From: Symsagittifera roscoffensis
Taxonomy: Eukaryota > Xenacoelomorpha > Acoela > Convolutidae
Assembly (NCBI RefSeq): GCF_963678635.1
Contig: NC_087070.1
Span: forward strand, 1 to 64,000
DNA: 64,000 nucleotides
Reading direction: 5' to 3'
The notes below the pieces were generated by a model that had not been told where the DNA came from, ran no database searches, and saw only the letters and a list, made by a program, of their open reading frames with translations. The translations under genes were made by a program, and so were the position numbers. Shown piece after piece: positions 12,026 to 26,100 of this stretch; positions within the stretch are counted from its first letter, which is position 1; every line of letters starts with the position of its first letter.

Positions 12026-14185
12026 TGCCTTAGAGTCGAGAACGTTCTTCCATGATTAAGTTGTTCTATGACTAAGTTGTTCTGGAAAGTTGTTCCATGA
12101 CTATAAATAAACTGTCTCAGGGTCGAGAACGTTCTTCCATGATTAAGTTGTTCTATGACTAAGTTGTTCTGGAAAGTTGTTCCATGACTATAAATAAACT
12201 GTTTCAGGGTCGAGAACGTTCTTCCATGATTAAATTGCTCTATGACTAAAGTGTTGTTCTGGAAAGTTGTTCTATGCCTATAAATAAGCTTTCTCAGAGT
12301 CGAGAACGTTCTTCCATGTTTAAGTTGTTCTATGACTAGGTTGATCTGGAATGTTGTTCTATGAATATAAATAAGCTGTCTAAAGGTCGAGAACGTTCTT
12401 CCACGATTAAATTGTTCTATGTCTAAGTTGTTCTGGAAAGTTTATTTATGACTATAAAAAAGCTGTCTCAAAGTCGAGAACGTTCTTCCATGATTAAGTT
12501 GATCTGGAATGTTGTTCTATGACCAAAAATAAGCTGTCTTAGGTTCGAGAACGTTCTTCCATGATTAAGTTGTAATATGACTAAGTTGTTCTGGAATGTT
12601 GTTTCAATGACTATAAATAAGCTGTCTCAGAGTCGAGAACGTTCTTCCATGATTAAGTTGTACTATGACTAAGTTGTTCTGGAAAGTTGTTTTATGACTA
12701 AAAATAAGCTGCCTTAGAGTCGAGAACGTTCTTCCATGATTAAGTTGTTCTATGACTAAGTTGTTCTGGAAAGTTGTTCCATGACTATAAATAAACTGTC
12801 TCAGGGTCGAGAACGTTCTTCCATGATTAAGTTGTGCTATGACTAAGTTGTTCTGGAAAGTTGTTCCATGACTATAAAAAAACTGTCTCAGGGTCGAGAA
12901 CGTTCTTCCATGATTAAGTTGCTCTATGACTAAATTGTTGTTCTGGAAAGTTGTTCTATGCTTATAAATAAGCTGTCTCAGAGTCGAGAACGTTTTTCCA
13001 TGATTAAGTTGTTCTATGACTAAGTTGATCTGGAATGTTGTTCTTTGAATATAAATAAGCTGTCTAAAGGTCGAGTACGTTCTTCCATGATTAAGTTGTT
13101 CCATGACTAAGTTGTTCTGGAAAGTTTATCTATGACTATAATTAAGCTGTCTCAGAGTCGAGAACGTTCTTCCATGGTTAAGTTGTTCTATGACTAAGTT
13201 GTTCTGGAAAGTTGTTCTATGACTATAAATAAGCTGTCTTAGAGTCGAGAACGTTCTTCCATGATTAAGTTGTTCTATGACTAAGTTGTTCTGGAATGTT
13301 GTTCTATGGCTATAAATAAGCTGTCTCAGAGTAGAGGACGTTCTTCCATGATTAAGTTGTATTATGACTAAGTTGTTCTGGAATGTTGTTCTATGACTAT
13401 AAATAAGCTGTCTAAAGGTCGAGAACTTTCTTCCATGATTAAGCTGCTCTATGACTAAGTTGTTCTGTAAAGTTTATAAATGACTATAAATAAGCTGTCT
13501 AAGAGTCGAGAACGTTCTTCCATGATTAAGTTGTTCTATATATAAGTTGTTCTGGAAAGTTGTTCTATGACTATAAATAAGCTGTCTCAGAGTCGAGAAC
13601 GTTCATCCATGATTAAGTTGTACTATGACTAAGTTGATCTGGAAAGTTGTACTATGACTATAAATAAGCTGTCTTGGAGTCGAGAACGTTCTTCCATGAT
13701 TGAGTTGTTCTATGACTAAGTTGTTCTGGAATGTTGTTTCAATGACTATAAATAAGCTGTTTCAGAGTCGAGAACGTTCTTCCATGATGAAGTTTTTCTA
13801 TGCCTAAGTTGTTCTGGAAAGTTGTTCTTTGACTAAAAATTAGCTGTCTCAAAGTCGAGAACGTTCTTCCATGATTAGGTTGTTCTATGACTAAGTTGTT
13901 CTGGAAAGTTGTTCTATGACTATAAATAAGCTGTCTCAGAGTCGAGAACGTTCTTCCATGATTAAGTTGTCCTATGACTAAGTTGTTCTGGAAACTTGTG
14001 CTATGAGTATAAATAAGCTGTCTCAGAGTCGAGAACGTTCTTCCATGATTAAGTTGTTCTATGACTAAGTTGTTCTGGAAAGTTGTTCTATGACTATAAA
14101 TAAGCTGTCTCAGAGTCGAGAACGTTCTTCCATGATTAAACTGTTCTATGACTAAGTTGTTCTGGAATGTTGTTCAATGACTATA
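12026..14185. repeat. Satellite duplication block B, copy 1
   Basis: About 2.2 kb repeated at 19853-22027. The displacement is 7827 bp at the left and 7842 bp from about 12.5 kb onward. The 15-bp change is explained by a 16-bp gap in copy 1 near 12500 (copy 2 has an extra GTTCAATGACTTAGTT-like stretch) and a one-base difference in a nearby A run. Shared rare variants are GTTTCAGGGTCG, TTAGGTTCGAG and CTATATATAAGTTG. Confidence 0.85.
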
Positions 14186-17100
14186 AATAAGCTGTCTCAG
14201 AGTCGAGAACGTTCTTCCTTGATTAAGTTGTTCTATGACTAAGTTAACCTGGAAACTTTTTCTATGACTATAAATAGGCTGTCTTAGAGTCGAAAACGTT
14301 CTTCCATGATCAAGTTGTTCTATGACTAAGTTGTTCTGGAAAGTTGTTCTATGACTATAAATAAGCTGTCTCAGAGTCGAGAACGTTCTTCCTTGATTAA
14401 GTTGTTCTATGACTAAGTTAACCTGGAAACTTTTTCTATGACTATAAATAGGCTGTCTTAGAGTCGAAAACGTTCTTCCATGATTAAGTTGTTCTATGAC
14501 TAAGTTGTTCTGGAATGTTTTTCTATGACTATAAATAAGCTGTCTTAGAGTCGAAAACGTTCTTCCATGATTAGATTGTTCTATGACTAAGTTGTTCTGG
14601 AAAACTGTTCTATGACTATAAATAGGCTGTCTCAGAGTCGAGAACGTTCTTCCATGATTGAGTTGTTGTATGACTAAGTTGTTCTGGAATGTTGTTTCAA
14701 TGACTATAAATAAGCTGTTTCAGAGTCGAGAACGTTCTTCCATGGTGAAATTTTTCTATGCCTAAGTTGTTCTGGAAAGTTGTTCTTTGACTGAAAATTA
14801 GCTGTCTCAGAGTAGAGAACGTTCTTCCATGATTAGGTTGCTCTATGACTAAGTTGTTCTGGAAAGTTGTTCTATGACTATAAATAAGCTGTTTCAGAGT
14901 CGAGAACGTTCTTCCATGATTAAATTGTTCTATGACTAAGTTGTTCTGGAATGTTGTTCTATGACTATAATTAAGCTGTCTCAGAGACGAGAACGTTCTT
15001 CCATGATTAAGTTGTTCTATGAGTAAGTTGTTCTGGAATGTTGTTCTATGACTATAAAAAAGCTGTCTCAGAGTCGAGAACGTTCTTCCGTGATTAAGTT
15101 GTTCTATGACTAAGTTGTTCTGGAAAACTGTTCTATGACTATAAATAGGCTGTCTCAGAGTCGAGAACGTTCTTCCATGATTAAGTTGTTCTATGACTAG
15201 GTTGTTCTGGAAAGTTGTTCTATGACTATAAATAAGCTGTCTCAGAGTCGAGAACGTTCTTCCTTGATTAAGTTGTTCTATGACTAAGTTGTTCTGGAAA
15301 ACTGTTCTATGACTATAAATAAGCTGTCTCAGAGTCGAGAACGTTCTTCCATGATTAAGTTGTTCTATGACTAAGTTGTTCTGGAAAGTTGTTCTATGAC
15401 TATAAATAAGCTGTCTCAGAGTCGAGAACGTTCTTCCTTGATTAAGTTGTTCTATGACTAAGTTAACCTGGAAACTTTTTCTATGACTATAAATAGGCTG
15501 TCTTAGAGTCGAAAACGTTCTTCCATGATTAAGTTGTTCTATGACTAAGTTGTTCTGGAAAGTTGTTCTATGACTATAAATAAGCTGTCTCAGAGTCGAG
15601 AACGTTCTTCCTTGATTAAGTTGTTCTATGACTAAGTTAACCTGGAAACTTTTTCTATGACTATAAATAGGCTGTCTTAGAGTCGAAAACGTTCTTCCAT
15701 GATTAAGTTGTTCTATGACTAAGTTGTTCTGGAATGTTTTTCTATGACTATAAATAAGCTGTCTCAGAGTCGAGAACGTTCTTCCATGATTAGATTGTTC
15801 TATGACTAAGTTGTTCTGGAAAACTGTTCTATGACTATAAATAGGCTGTCTCAGAGTCGAGAACGTTCTTCCATGAATAAGTTGTTCTATGACTAAGTTG
15901 TTCTGGAAAGTTGTTCTATGACTATAAATAAGCTGTCTCAGAGTCGAGAACGTTCTTCCATGATTAAGTTGTACTATGACTGAGTTGTTCTGGAAAGTTG
16001 TTCTATGACTAAAAACAAGCTGCCTTAGAGTCGAGAACTTTCTTCCATGATTAAGTTGTTCTATGGCTAAGTTGTTCTGGAAAGTTGTTCCATGACTATA
16101 AATAAACTGTCTCAGGGTCGAGAACGTTCTTCCATGATTAAGTTGTTCTATGACTAAGTTGTTCTGGAAAGTTTATCTATGACTACAAATAAGCTGTCTC
16201 AGAGTCGAGAACGTTCTTCCATGATTAAGTTGTTCTATGACTAAGTTGTTCTGGAAAGTTGTTCTATGACTAAAAATAAGCTGTCTCAGAGTCGAGAACG
16301 TTCTTCCATGATTAAGTTGTTCAATGACTAAGTTGTTCTGGAATGTTGTTCTATGGCCATAAACAAGCTGTCTCAGAGTCGAGAACGTTCTTCCATGATT
16401 AAGTTGTACTATGACTAAGTTAATCTGGAAAGTTGTTCTATGACTATAAACAAGCTGTCTCAGAGTCGAGAACTATCTTCCATGACTAAGTTGTACTATG
16501 ACTAAGTTAATCTGGAAAGTTGTTCTATGACTATAAATAAGCTGTATCAGAGTCGAGAACGTTCTTTCATGATTAAGTTGTTCATTGACTAAGTTGTTCT
16601 GGAATGTTGTTCTATGGCCATAAACAGGCTGTCTCAGAGTCGAGAAAGTTCTTCCATGATTAAGTTGTTCAATGACTAAGTTGTTCTGGAATAATATTCT
16701 ATGGCCATAAATAGGCTGTCTCAGAGTCGAGAACCATCTTCCATAACTAAGTTGTACTATGACTAAGTTAATCTGGAAAGTTGTTCTATGACTATAATTA
16801 AGCTGTATTAGAGTCGAGAACGTTCTTTCATGATTAAGTTGTTCAATGACTTAGTTGTTCTGGAATGTTGTTCTAGGGCCATAAACAAGCTGTCTCAGAG
16901 TCGAGAACGTTCTTCCATGATTAAGTTGTTCAATGACTAAGTTGTTCTGGAATAATATTCTATGGCCATAAATAAGCTGTCTCAGAGTCGAGAACCATCT
17001 TCCATGACTAAGTTGTGCTATGACTAAGTTGTTCTGGAAAGTTGTTTTATGACTAAAAATAGGCTGTCTTAGAGTCGAGAACGTACTTCCATGATTAAAT

Positions 17101-18455
17101 TGTTCTATGACTAAGTTGTTCTGGAAAGTTGTTCTATGACTAAAAATAAGCTGTCTCAGAGTCGAGAACGTTCTTCCACGATTAAGTTGTTCTATGACTC
17201 AGTTGTTCTGGAATGTTTTTCTATGACTATAAATAAGCTGTCTCAGAGTCGAGAACGATCTTCCATGAGTAAGTTGTTCTATGACTAAATTGTTCTGGAA
17301 TGTTGTTCTATGGCTATAAATAAGCTGTCTCAGAGTCGAGAACGTTCTTCCATGATTAAGTTGTACTATGACTAAGTTGTTCTGGAAAGTTGTTCTATGA
17401 CTAAAAATAAGCTGCCTTAGAGTCGAGAACGTTCTTCCATGATTAAGTTGTTCTATGGCTAAGTTGTTCTGAAAAGTTGTTCCATGACTATAAATAAACT
17501 GTCTCAGGGTCGAGAACGTTCTTCCATGATTAAGTTGCTCTGTGACTAAATTGTTGTTCTGGAAAGATGTTCTATGCCTATAAATAAGCTGTCTCAGAGT
17601 CGAGAACGTTTTTCCATGATTAAGTTTTTCTATGACTAAGTTGTTCTGGAAATGTGTTCTATGACTATAAATCAGCTGTCTCAGAGTCGAGAACGTTCTT
17701 CCATGATTAAGTTGTTCTATGACTAAGTTGTTCTGGAATGTTGTTCTATGACTATAAACAAGCTGTCTCAGAGTCGAGAACGTTCTTCCATGATTAAGTT
17801 GTTCTATGACTAAGTTGTTCTGGAAAGTTTATCTATGACTACAAATAAGCTGTCTCAGAGTCGAGAACGTTCTTCCATGATTAAGTTGTTCTATGACTAA
17901 GTTGTTCTGGAAAGTTGTTCTATGACTATAAATAAACTGTCTCAGAGTCGAGAACGTTCTTCCATGATTAAGTTGTTCAATGACTAAGTTGTTCTGGAAT
18001 GTTGTTCTATGGCCATAAACAAGCTGTCTCAGAGTCGAGAACGTTCTTCCATGATTAAGTTGTACTATGACTAAGTTAATCCGGAAATTTGTTCTATGAC
18101 TTTAAACAAGCTGTCTCAGAATCGGGAACCATCTTCCATGACTAAGTTGTACTATGACTAAGTTAATCTGGAAAGTTGTTCTATGACTATAAATAAGCTG
18201 TATCAGAGTCGAGAACGTTCTTCCATGATTAAGTTGTTCAATGACTAAGTTGTTCTGGAATGTTGTTCTATGGCCATAAACAGGCTGTCTCAGAGTCGAG
18301 AACGTTCTTCCATGATTAAGTTGTTCAATGACTAAGTTGTTCTGGAATAATATTCTATGGCCATAAATAAGCTGTCTCAGAGTCGAGAACCATCTTCCAT
18401 GACTAAGTTGTACTATGACTAAGTTAATCTGGAAAGTTGTTCTATGACTATAAAT
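14180..18455. repeat. Satellite duplication block A, copy 2
   Basis: Second copy of block A, displaced 6434 bp from copy 1 and differing by sparse substitutions (for example AATCCGG versus AATCTGG at 18080). It directly follows block B copy 1, so A-B-A alternate. Amplification therefore occurred in units of about 74 monomers. Confidence 0.9.
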
Positions 18456-19250
18456 AAGCTGTATCAGAGTCGAGAACGTTCTTTCATGGTTAAGTTGTTC
18501 AATGACTAAGTTTTTCTGGAATGTTGTTCTATGGCCATAAACAAGCTGTCTCAGAGTCGAGAACGTTCTTCCATGATTAAGTTGTTCAATGACTAAGTTG
18601 TTCTGGAATAATATTCTATGGCCATAAATAAGCTGTCTCAGAGTCGAGAATCATCTTCCACGACTAAGTTTTACTATGACTAAGTTAATCTGGAAAATTG
18701 TTCTATGACTATAAATAAGCTGTCTTAGAGTCGAGAACGTTCGTCCATTATTAAGGTGTTCTATGACTAAGTTGTTCTGAAATGTTGTTCTATGACTATA
18801 AATAAGCTGTCTAAAGGTCGAGAACGTTCTTCCATGATTGAATTGTTCTATGACTAAGTTGTTGTGGAAAGTTTATCTATGACTATTAATGAGCTGTCTC
18901 AGAGTCGAGAACGTTCTTCCATGATTAAGTTGTTCAATGACTAAGTTGTTCTGGAATAATGTTCTATGGCCATAAATAAGCTGTCTCAGAGTCGAGAACC
19001 ATCTTCCATGACTAAGTTGTACTGTCACTAAGTTAATCTGGAAAGTTGTTCTATGACTATAAATAGGCTGCATCAGAGTCGAGAACGTTCTTCCATGATT
19101 AAGTTGTTCAATGACTAAGTTGTTCTGGAATGTTGTTCTATGGCCATAAACAGGCTGTCTCAGAGTCGAGAACGTTCTTCCATGATTAAGTTGTTCAATG
19201 ACTAAGTTGTTCTGGAATAATATTCTATGGCCATAAATAAGCTGTCTCAG
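18360..19250. repeat. Satellite duplication block C, copy 2
   Basis: Matches window positions 1-890 at a displacement of about 18359 bp. It overlaps the end of block A copy 2 and leads into the segment before block B copy 2, so the array was shuffled by several rounds of exchange of different length. Confidence 0.75.
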
Positions 19251-19852
19251 AGTCGAGAACCATCTTCCATGATTAAGTTGTTCTATGAATAAGTTGTTCT
19301 GGAAAGTTGTTCTATGACTATAAATAAGCTGTCTCAGAGTCAAGAACGTTCATCCATGATTAAGATGTACTATGACTAAGTTAATCTGGAAAGTTGTTCT
19401 ATGACTATAAATAAGCTGTCTTAGAGTCGAGAACGTTCTTCCATGATTAAGTTGTTCTATGACTAAATTGTTCTGGAAAATTTATCTATGACTATAAATA
19501 AGCTGTCTCAGAGTCGAGAACGTTCTTCCATGATTAAGTTGTTCTATGAATAAGTTGTTCTGGAAAGTTGTTCTATGACTATAAATAAGCTGTCTCAGAG
19601 TCAAGAACGTTCATCCATGATTAAGATGTACTATGACTAAGTTAATCTAGAAAGTTGTTCTATGACTACAAATAAGCTGTCTTAGAGTCGAGAACGTTCT
19701 TACATGATTAAGTTGTTCTATGATTAAGTTGTTCTGGAATGTTGTTTCAATGACTATAAATAAGCTATCTCAGAGTCGAGAACGTTCTTCCATGATTGAG
19801 TTGTAATATGACTAAGTTGTTCTGGAAAGTTGTTTTATGACTAAAAATAAGC

Positions 19853-22027
19853 TGCTTTAGAGTCGAGAACGTTCTTCCATGATTAAGTTGTTCTATGACT
19901 AAGTTGTTCTGGAAAGTTGTTCCATGACTATAAATAAACTGTCTCAGGGTCGAGAACGTTCTTCCATGATTAAGTTGTTCTATGACTAAGTTGTTCTGGA
20001 AAGTTGTTCCATGACTATAAATAAACTGTTTCAGGGTCGAGAACGTTCTTCCATGATTAAATTGCTCTATGACTAAATTGTTGTTCTGGAAAGTTGTTCT
20101 ATGCCTATAAATAAGCTTTCTCAGAGTCGAGAACGTTCTTCCATGTTTAAGTTGTTCTATGACTAGGTTGATCTGGAATGTTGTTCTATGAATATAAATA
20201 AGCTGTCTAAAGGTCGAGAACGTTCTTCCACGATTAAATTGTTCTATGTCTAAGTTGTTCTGGAAAGTTTATTTATGACTATAAAAAGCTGTCTCAAAGT
20301 CGAGAACGTTCTTCCATGATTAAGTTGTTCAATGACTTAGTTGATCTGGAATGTTGTTCTATGACCAAAAATAAGCTGTCTTAGGTTCGAGAACGTTCTT
20401 CCATGATTAAGTTGTAATATGACTAAGTTGTTCTGGAATGTTGTTTCAATGACTATAAATAAGCTGTCTCAGAGTCGAGAACGTTCTTCCATGATTAAGT
20501 TGTACTATGACTAAGTTGTTCTGGAAAGTTGTTTTATGACTAAAAATAAGCTGCCTTAGAGTCGAGAACGTTCTTCCATGATTAAGTTGTTCTATGACTA
20601 AGTTGTTCTGGAAAGTTGTTCCATGACTATAAATAAACTGTCTCAGGGTCGAGAACGTTCTTCCATGAATAAGTTGTGCTATGACTAAGTTGTTCTGGAA
20701 AGTTGTTCCATGACTATAAAAAAACTGTCTCAGGGTCGAGAACGTTCTTCCATGATTAAGTTGCTCTATGACTAAATTGTTGTTCTGGAAAGTTGTTCTA
20801 TGCTTATAAATAAGCTGTCTCAGAGTCGAGAACGTTTTTCCATGATTAAGTTGTTCTATGACTAAGTTGATCTGGAATGTTGTTCTTTGAATATAAATAA
20901 GCTGTCTAAAGGTCGAGTACGTTCTTCCATGATTAAGTTGTTCCATGACTAAGTTGTTCTGGAAAGTTTATCTATGACTATAATTAAGCTGTCTCAGAGT
21001 CGAGAACGTTCTTCCATGATTAAGTTGTTCTATGACTAAGTTGTTCTGGAAAGTTGTTCTATGACTATAAATAAGCTGTCTTAGAGTCGAGAACGTTCTT
21101 CCATGATTAAGTTGTTCTATGACTAAGTTGTTCTGGAATGTTGTTCTATGGCTATAAATAAGCTGTCTCAGAGTAGAGGACGTTCTTCCATGATTAAGTT
21201 GTATTATGACTAAGTTGTTCTGGAATGTTGTTCTATGACTATAAATAAGCTGTGTAAAGGTCGAGAACTTTCTTCCATGATTAAGCTGCTCTATGACTAA
21301 GTTGTTCTGTAAAGTTTATAAATGACTATAAATAAGCTGTCTAAGAGTCGAGAACGTTCTTCCATGATTAAGTTGTTCTATATATAAGTTGTTCTGAAAA
21401 GTTGTTCTATGACTATAAATAAGCTGTCTCAGAGTCGAGAACGTTCATCCATGATTAAGTTGTACTATGACTAAGTTGATCTGGAAAGTTGTACTATGAC
21501 TATAAATAAGCTGTCTTGGAGTCGAGAACGTTCTTCCATGATTGAGTTGTTCTATGACTAAGTTGTTCTGGAATGTTGTTTCAATGACTATAAATAAGCT
21601 GTTTCACAGTCGAGAACGTTCTTCCATGATGAAGTTTTTCTATGCCTAAGTTGTTCTGGAAAGTTGTTCTTTGACTAAAAATTAGCTGTCTCAAAGTCGA
21701 GAACGTTCTTCCATGATTAGGTTGTTCTATGACTAAGTTGTTCTGGAAAGTTGTTCTATGACTATAAATAAGCTGTCTCAGAGTCGAGAACGTTCTTCCA
21801 TGATTAAGTTGTCCTATGAATAAGTTGTTCTGGAAACTTGTGCTATGAGTATAAATAAGCTGTCTCAGAGTCGAGAACGTTCTTCCATGATTAAGTTGTT
21901 CTATGACTAAGTTGTTCTGGAAAGTTGTTCTATGACTATAAATAAGCTGTCTCAGAGTCGAGAACGTTCTTCCATGATTAAACTGTTCTATGACTAAGTT
22001 GTTCTGGAATGTTGTTCAATGACTATA
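19853..22027. repeat. Satellite duplication block B, copy 2
   Basis: Second copy of block B. After 22027 the sequence switches to the TATAATTAAGC / CAGAGACGAG monomers seen in the 2.5-5.7 kb cluster, so a junction between two higher-order families lies near 22025. Confidence 0.85.
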
Positions 22028-22146
22028 ATTAAGCTGTCTCAGAGACGAGAACGTTCTTCCATGATTAAGTTGTTCTATGAGTAAGTTGTTCTGGAATGTT
22101 GTTCTATGACTATTAATAAGCTGTCTCAGAGTCGAGAACTTTCTTC

Positions 22147-25100
22147 CGTGATTAAGTTTTTTCTTTGACTAAGTTGTTCTGGAAAACTGTTCTATGACTA
22201 TAAATAGGCTGTGTCAGAGTCGAGAACGTTCTTCCATGATTAAGTTCCTCTATGACTAAGTTGATCTGGAAAGTTGTTCTATGACTATAAATATGCTGTC
22301 TCAGAGTCGAGAACGTTCTTCCGTGATTAAGTTGTTCTATGACTAAATTGTTCTGTAATGTTGTTCTATGACTATAAAAAAGCTGTCTCAGAGTCGAGAA
22401 CGTTCTTCCATGATTAAGTTGTTCTATGACTAAGTTGTTCTGGAATGTTGTTCTATGACTATAAATAATCTGTCTCAGAGTCAAGAACGTTCATCCATGA
22501 TTAAGATGTACTATGACTAAGTTAATCTAGAAAGTTGTTCTATGACTACAAATAAGCTGTCTTAGAGTCGAGAACGTTCTTCCATGATTAAGTTGTTCTA
22601 TGATTAAGTTGTTCTGGAATGTTGTTTCAATGACTATAAATAAGCTATCTCAGAGTCGAGAACGTTCTTCCATGATTAAGTTGTACTATGACTAAGTTGT
22701 TCTGGAAAGTTGTTCTTTGACTAAAAATTAGCTGTCTCAAAGTCGAGAACGTTCTTCCATGATTAGGTTGTTCTATGACTAAGTTGTTCTGGAAAGTTGT
22801 TCTATGACTATAAATAAGCTGTCTCAGAGTCGAGAACGTTCTTCCATGATTAAGTTGTCCTATGACTAAGTTGTTCTGGAAACTTGTGCTATGAGTATAA
22901 ATAAGCTGTCTCAGAGTCGAGAACGTTCTTCCATGATTAAGTTGTTCTATGACTAAGTTGTTCTGGAAAGTTGTTCTATGACTATAAATAAGCTGTCTCA
23001 GAGTCGAGAACGTTCTTCCATGATTAAACTGTTCTATGACTAAGTTGTTCTGGAATGTTGTTCTATGACTATAATTAAGCTGTCTCAGAGACGAGAACGT
23101 TCTTCCATGATTAAGTTGTTCTATGAGTAAGTTGTTCTGGAATGTTGTTCTATGACTATTAATAAGCTGTCTCAGAGTCGAGAACGTTCTTCCGTGATTA
23201 AGTTTTTTCTTTGACTAAGTTGATCTGGAAAGTTGTTCTATGACTATAAATATGCTGTCTCAGAGTCGAGAACGTTCTTCCGTGATTAAGTTGTTCTATG
23301 ACTAAATTGTTGTGTAATGTTGTTCTATGACTATAAAAAAGCTGTCTCAGAGTCGAGAACGTTCTTCCATGATTAAGTTGTTCTATGACTAAGTTGTTCT
23401 GGAATGTTGTTCTATGACTATAAATAATCTGTCTCAGAGTCGAGAACGTTCTTCCATGTTTAAGTTGTTTTATGACCAAGTTGTTCTGGAATGTTGTTCT
23501 ATGACTATAAATAGGCTGTGTCAGAGTCGAGAACGTTCTTCCATGATTAAGTTGCTCTATGACTAAGTTGATCTGGAAAGTTGTTCTATGACTATAAATA
23601 TGCTAACTCAGAGTCGAGAACGTTCTTCCGTGATTAAGTTGTTCTATGACTAAGTTGTTCTGTAATGTTGTTCTATGACTATAAAAAAGCTGTCTCAGAG
23701 TCGAGAACGTTCTTCCATGATTAAACTGTTCTATGACTAAGTTGATCTGGAAAGTTGTTCTATGACTATAAATATGCTGTCTCAGAGTCGAGAACGTTCT
23801 TCCGTGATTAAGTTGTTCTATGACTAAATTGTTCTGTAATGTTGTTCTATGACTATAAAAAAGCTGTCTCAGAGTCGAGAACGTTCTTCCATGATTAAGT
23901 TGTTCTATGACTAAAATGTTCTGGAATGTTGTTCTATGACTATAAATAATCTGTCTCAGAGTCGAGAACGTTCTTCCATGTTTAAGTTGTTTTATGACCA
24001 AGTTGTTCTGGAATGTTGTTCTATGACTATAAATAGGCTGTGTCAGAGTCGAGAACGTTCTTCCATGATTAAGTTGCTCTATGACTAAGTTGATCTGGAA
24101 AGTTGTTCTATGACTATAAATATGCTAACTCAGAGTCGAGAACGTTCTTCCGTGATTAAGTTGTTCTATGACTAAGTTGTTCTGTAATGTTGTTCTATGA
24201 CTATAAAAAAGCTGTCTCAGAGTCGAGAACGTTCTTCCATGATTAAACTGTTCTGTGACTAAGTTGTTCTGGAATGTTGTTCTATGACTATAATTAAGCT
24301 GTCTCAGAGACGAGAACGTTCTTCCATGATTAAGTTGTTCTATGAGTAAGTTGTTCTGGAATGTTGTTCTATGACTATAAATAAGCTGTCTCAGAGTCGA
24401 GAACGTTCTTCCGTGATTAAGTTTTTTCTTTGACTAAGTTGTTCTGGAAAACTATTCTATGACTATAAATAGGGTGTGTCAGAGTCGAGAACGTTCTTCA
24501 ATGATTAAGTTGCTCTATGACTAAGTTGATCTGGAAAGTTGTTCCATGACTATAAATATGCTGTCTCAGAGTCGAGAACGTTCTTCCATGATTAAGTTGT
24601 TTTATGACCAAGTTGTTCTGGAATGTTGTTCTATGACTATAAATAAGCTGTCTCAGAGTCGAGAACGTTCTTCCTTGATTAAGTTGTTCTATGACTAAGT
24701 TGTTCTGGAATGTTGTTCTATGACTATAAAAAAGCTGTCTCAGAGTCGAGAACGTTCTTCCATGATTAAGTTGTTCTATGACTAAGTTGTTCTGGAAAAT
24801 TGTTCTGTGACTATAATTACGCTGTCTCAGGTGGAGAACGTTCTTCCATGATTAAGTTGTTTTATGACTAAGTTGTTCTGGAAAGTTGTTCTATGACTAT
24901 AAATAAGCTGTCTCAGAGTCGAGAACGTTCTTCCATGATTAAATTGTTCTATGACTAAGTTGTTCTGGAATGTTGTTCTATGACTATAATTAAGCTGTCT
25001 CAGAGACTAGAACGTTTTTCCATGATTAAGTTGTTCTATGAGTAAGTTGTTCTGGAATGTTGTTCTATGACTATAAAAAAGCTGTCTCAGAGTCGAGAAC

Positions 25101-26100
25101 GTTCTTCCATGATTAAGTTGTTCTATGACTAAGTTGTTCTGGAAAATTGTTCTGTGACTATAATTACGCTGTCTCAGGTCGAGAACGTTCTTCCATGATT
25201 AAGTTGTTTTATGACTAAGTTGTTCTGGAATGTTGTTCTTTGACTATAAATAAGCTGTCTCAGAGTCGAGAACGTTCTTCCGTGATTAAGTTTTTTCTTT
25301 GACTAAGTTGTTCTGGAAAACTATTCTATGACTATAAATAGGGTGTGTCAGAGTCGAGAACGTTCTTCAATGATTAAGTTGCTCTATGACTAAGTTGATC
25401 TGGAAAGTTGTTCCATGACTATAAATATGCTGTCTCAGAGTCGAGAACGTTCTTCCGTGATTAAGTTGTTCTATGACTAAGTTGTTCTGTAATGTTGTTC
25501 TATGACTATAAAAAAGCTGTCTCAGAGTCGAGAACGTTCTTCCATGATTAAGTTGTTCTATGACTAAGTTGTTCTGGAATGTTGTTCTATGACTATAAAT
25601 AATCTGTCTCAGAGTCGAGAACGTTCTTCCATGATTAAGTTGTTTTATGACCAAGTTGTTCTGGAATGTTGTTCTATGACTATAAATAAGCTGTCTCAGA
25701 GTCGAGAACGTTCTTCCTTGATTAAGTTGTTCTATGACTAAGTTGTTCTGGAATGTTGTTCTATGACTATAAAAAAGCTGTCTCAGAGTCGAGAACGTTC
25801 TTCCATGATTAAGTTGTTCTATGACTAAGTTGTTCTGGAAAATTGTTCTGTGACTATAATTACGCTGTCTCAGGTCGAGAACGTTCTTCCATGATTAAGT
25901 TGTTTTATGACTAAGTTGTTCTGGAAAGTTGTTCTATGACTATAAATAAGCTGTCTCAGAGTCGAGAACGTTCTTCCATGATTAAATTGTTCTATGACTA
26001 AGTTGTTCTGGAATGTTGTTCTATGACTATAATTAAGCTGTCTCAGAGACTAGAACGTTTTTCCATGATTAAGTTGTTCTATGAGTAAGTTGTTCTGGAA
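22147..26100. repeat. Higher-order repeat cluster (12/14/10-mer)
   Basis: The GTGATTAAGTTTTTTCTTTG marker of the 2.65-5.75 kb cluster recurs at 22147, 23193, 24412 and 25281. The spacings of 1046, 1219 and 869 bp are 12, 14 and 10 monomers within about 2 bp. Monomer order is similar but shuffled, for example with a TATAAATAGGGTG variant near 24470 and 25335. It is the same family as the earlier cluster, 17-20 kb away. Confidence 0.8.
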
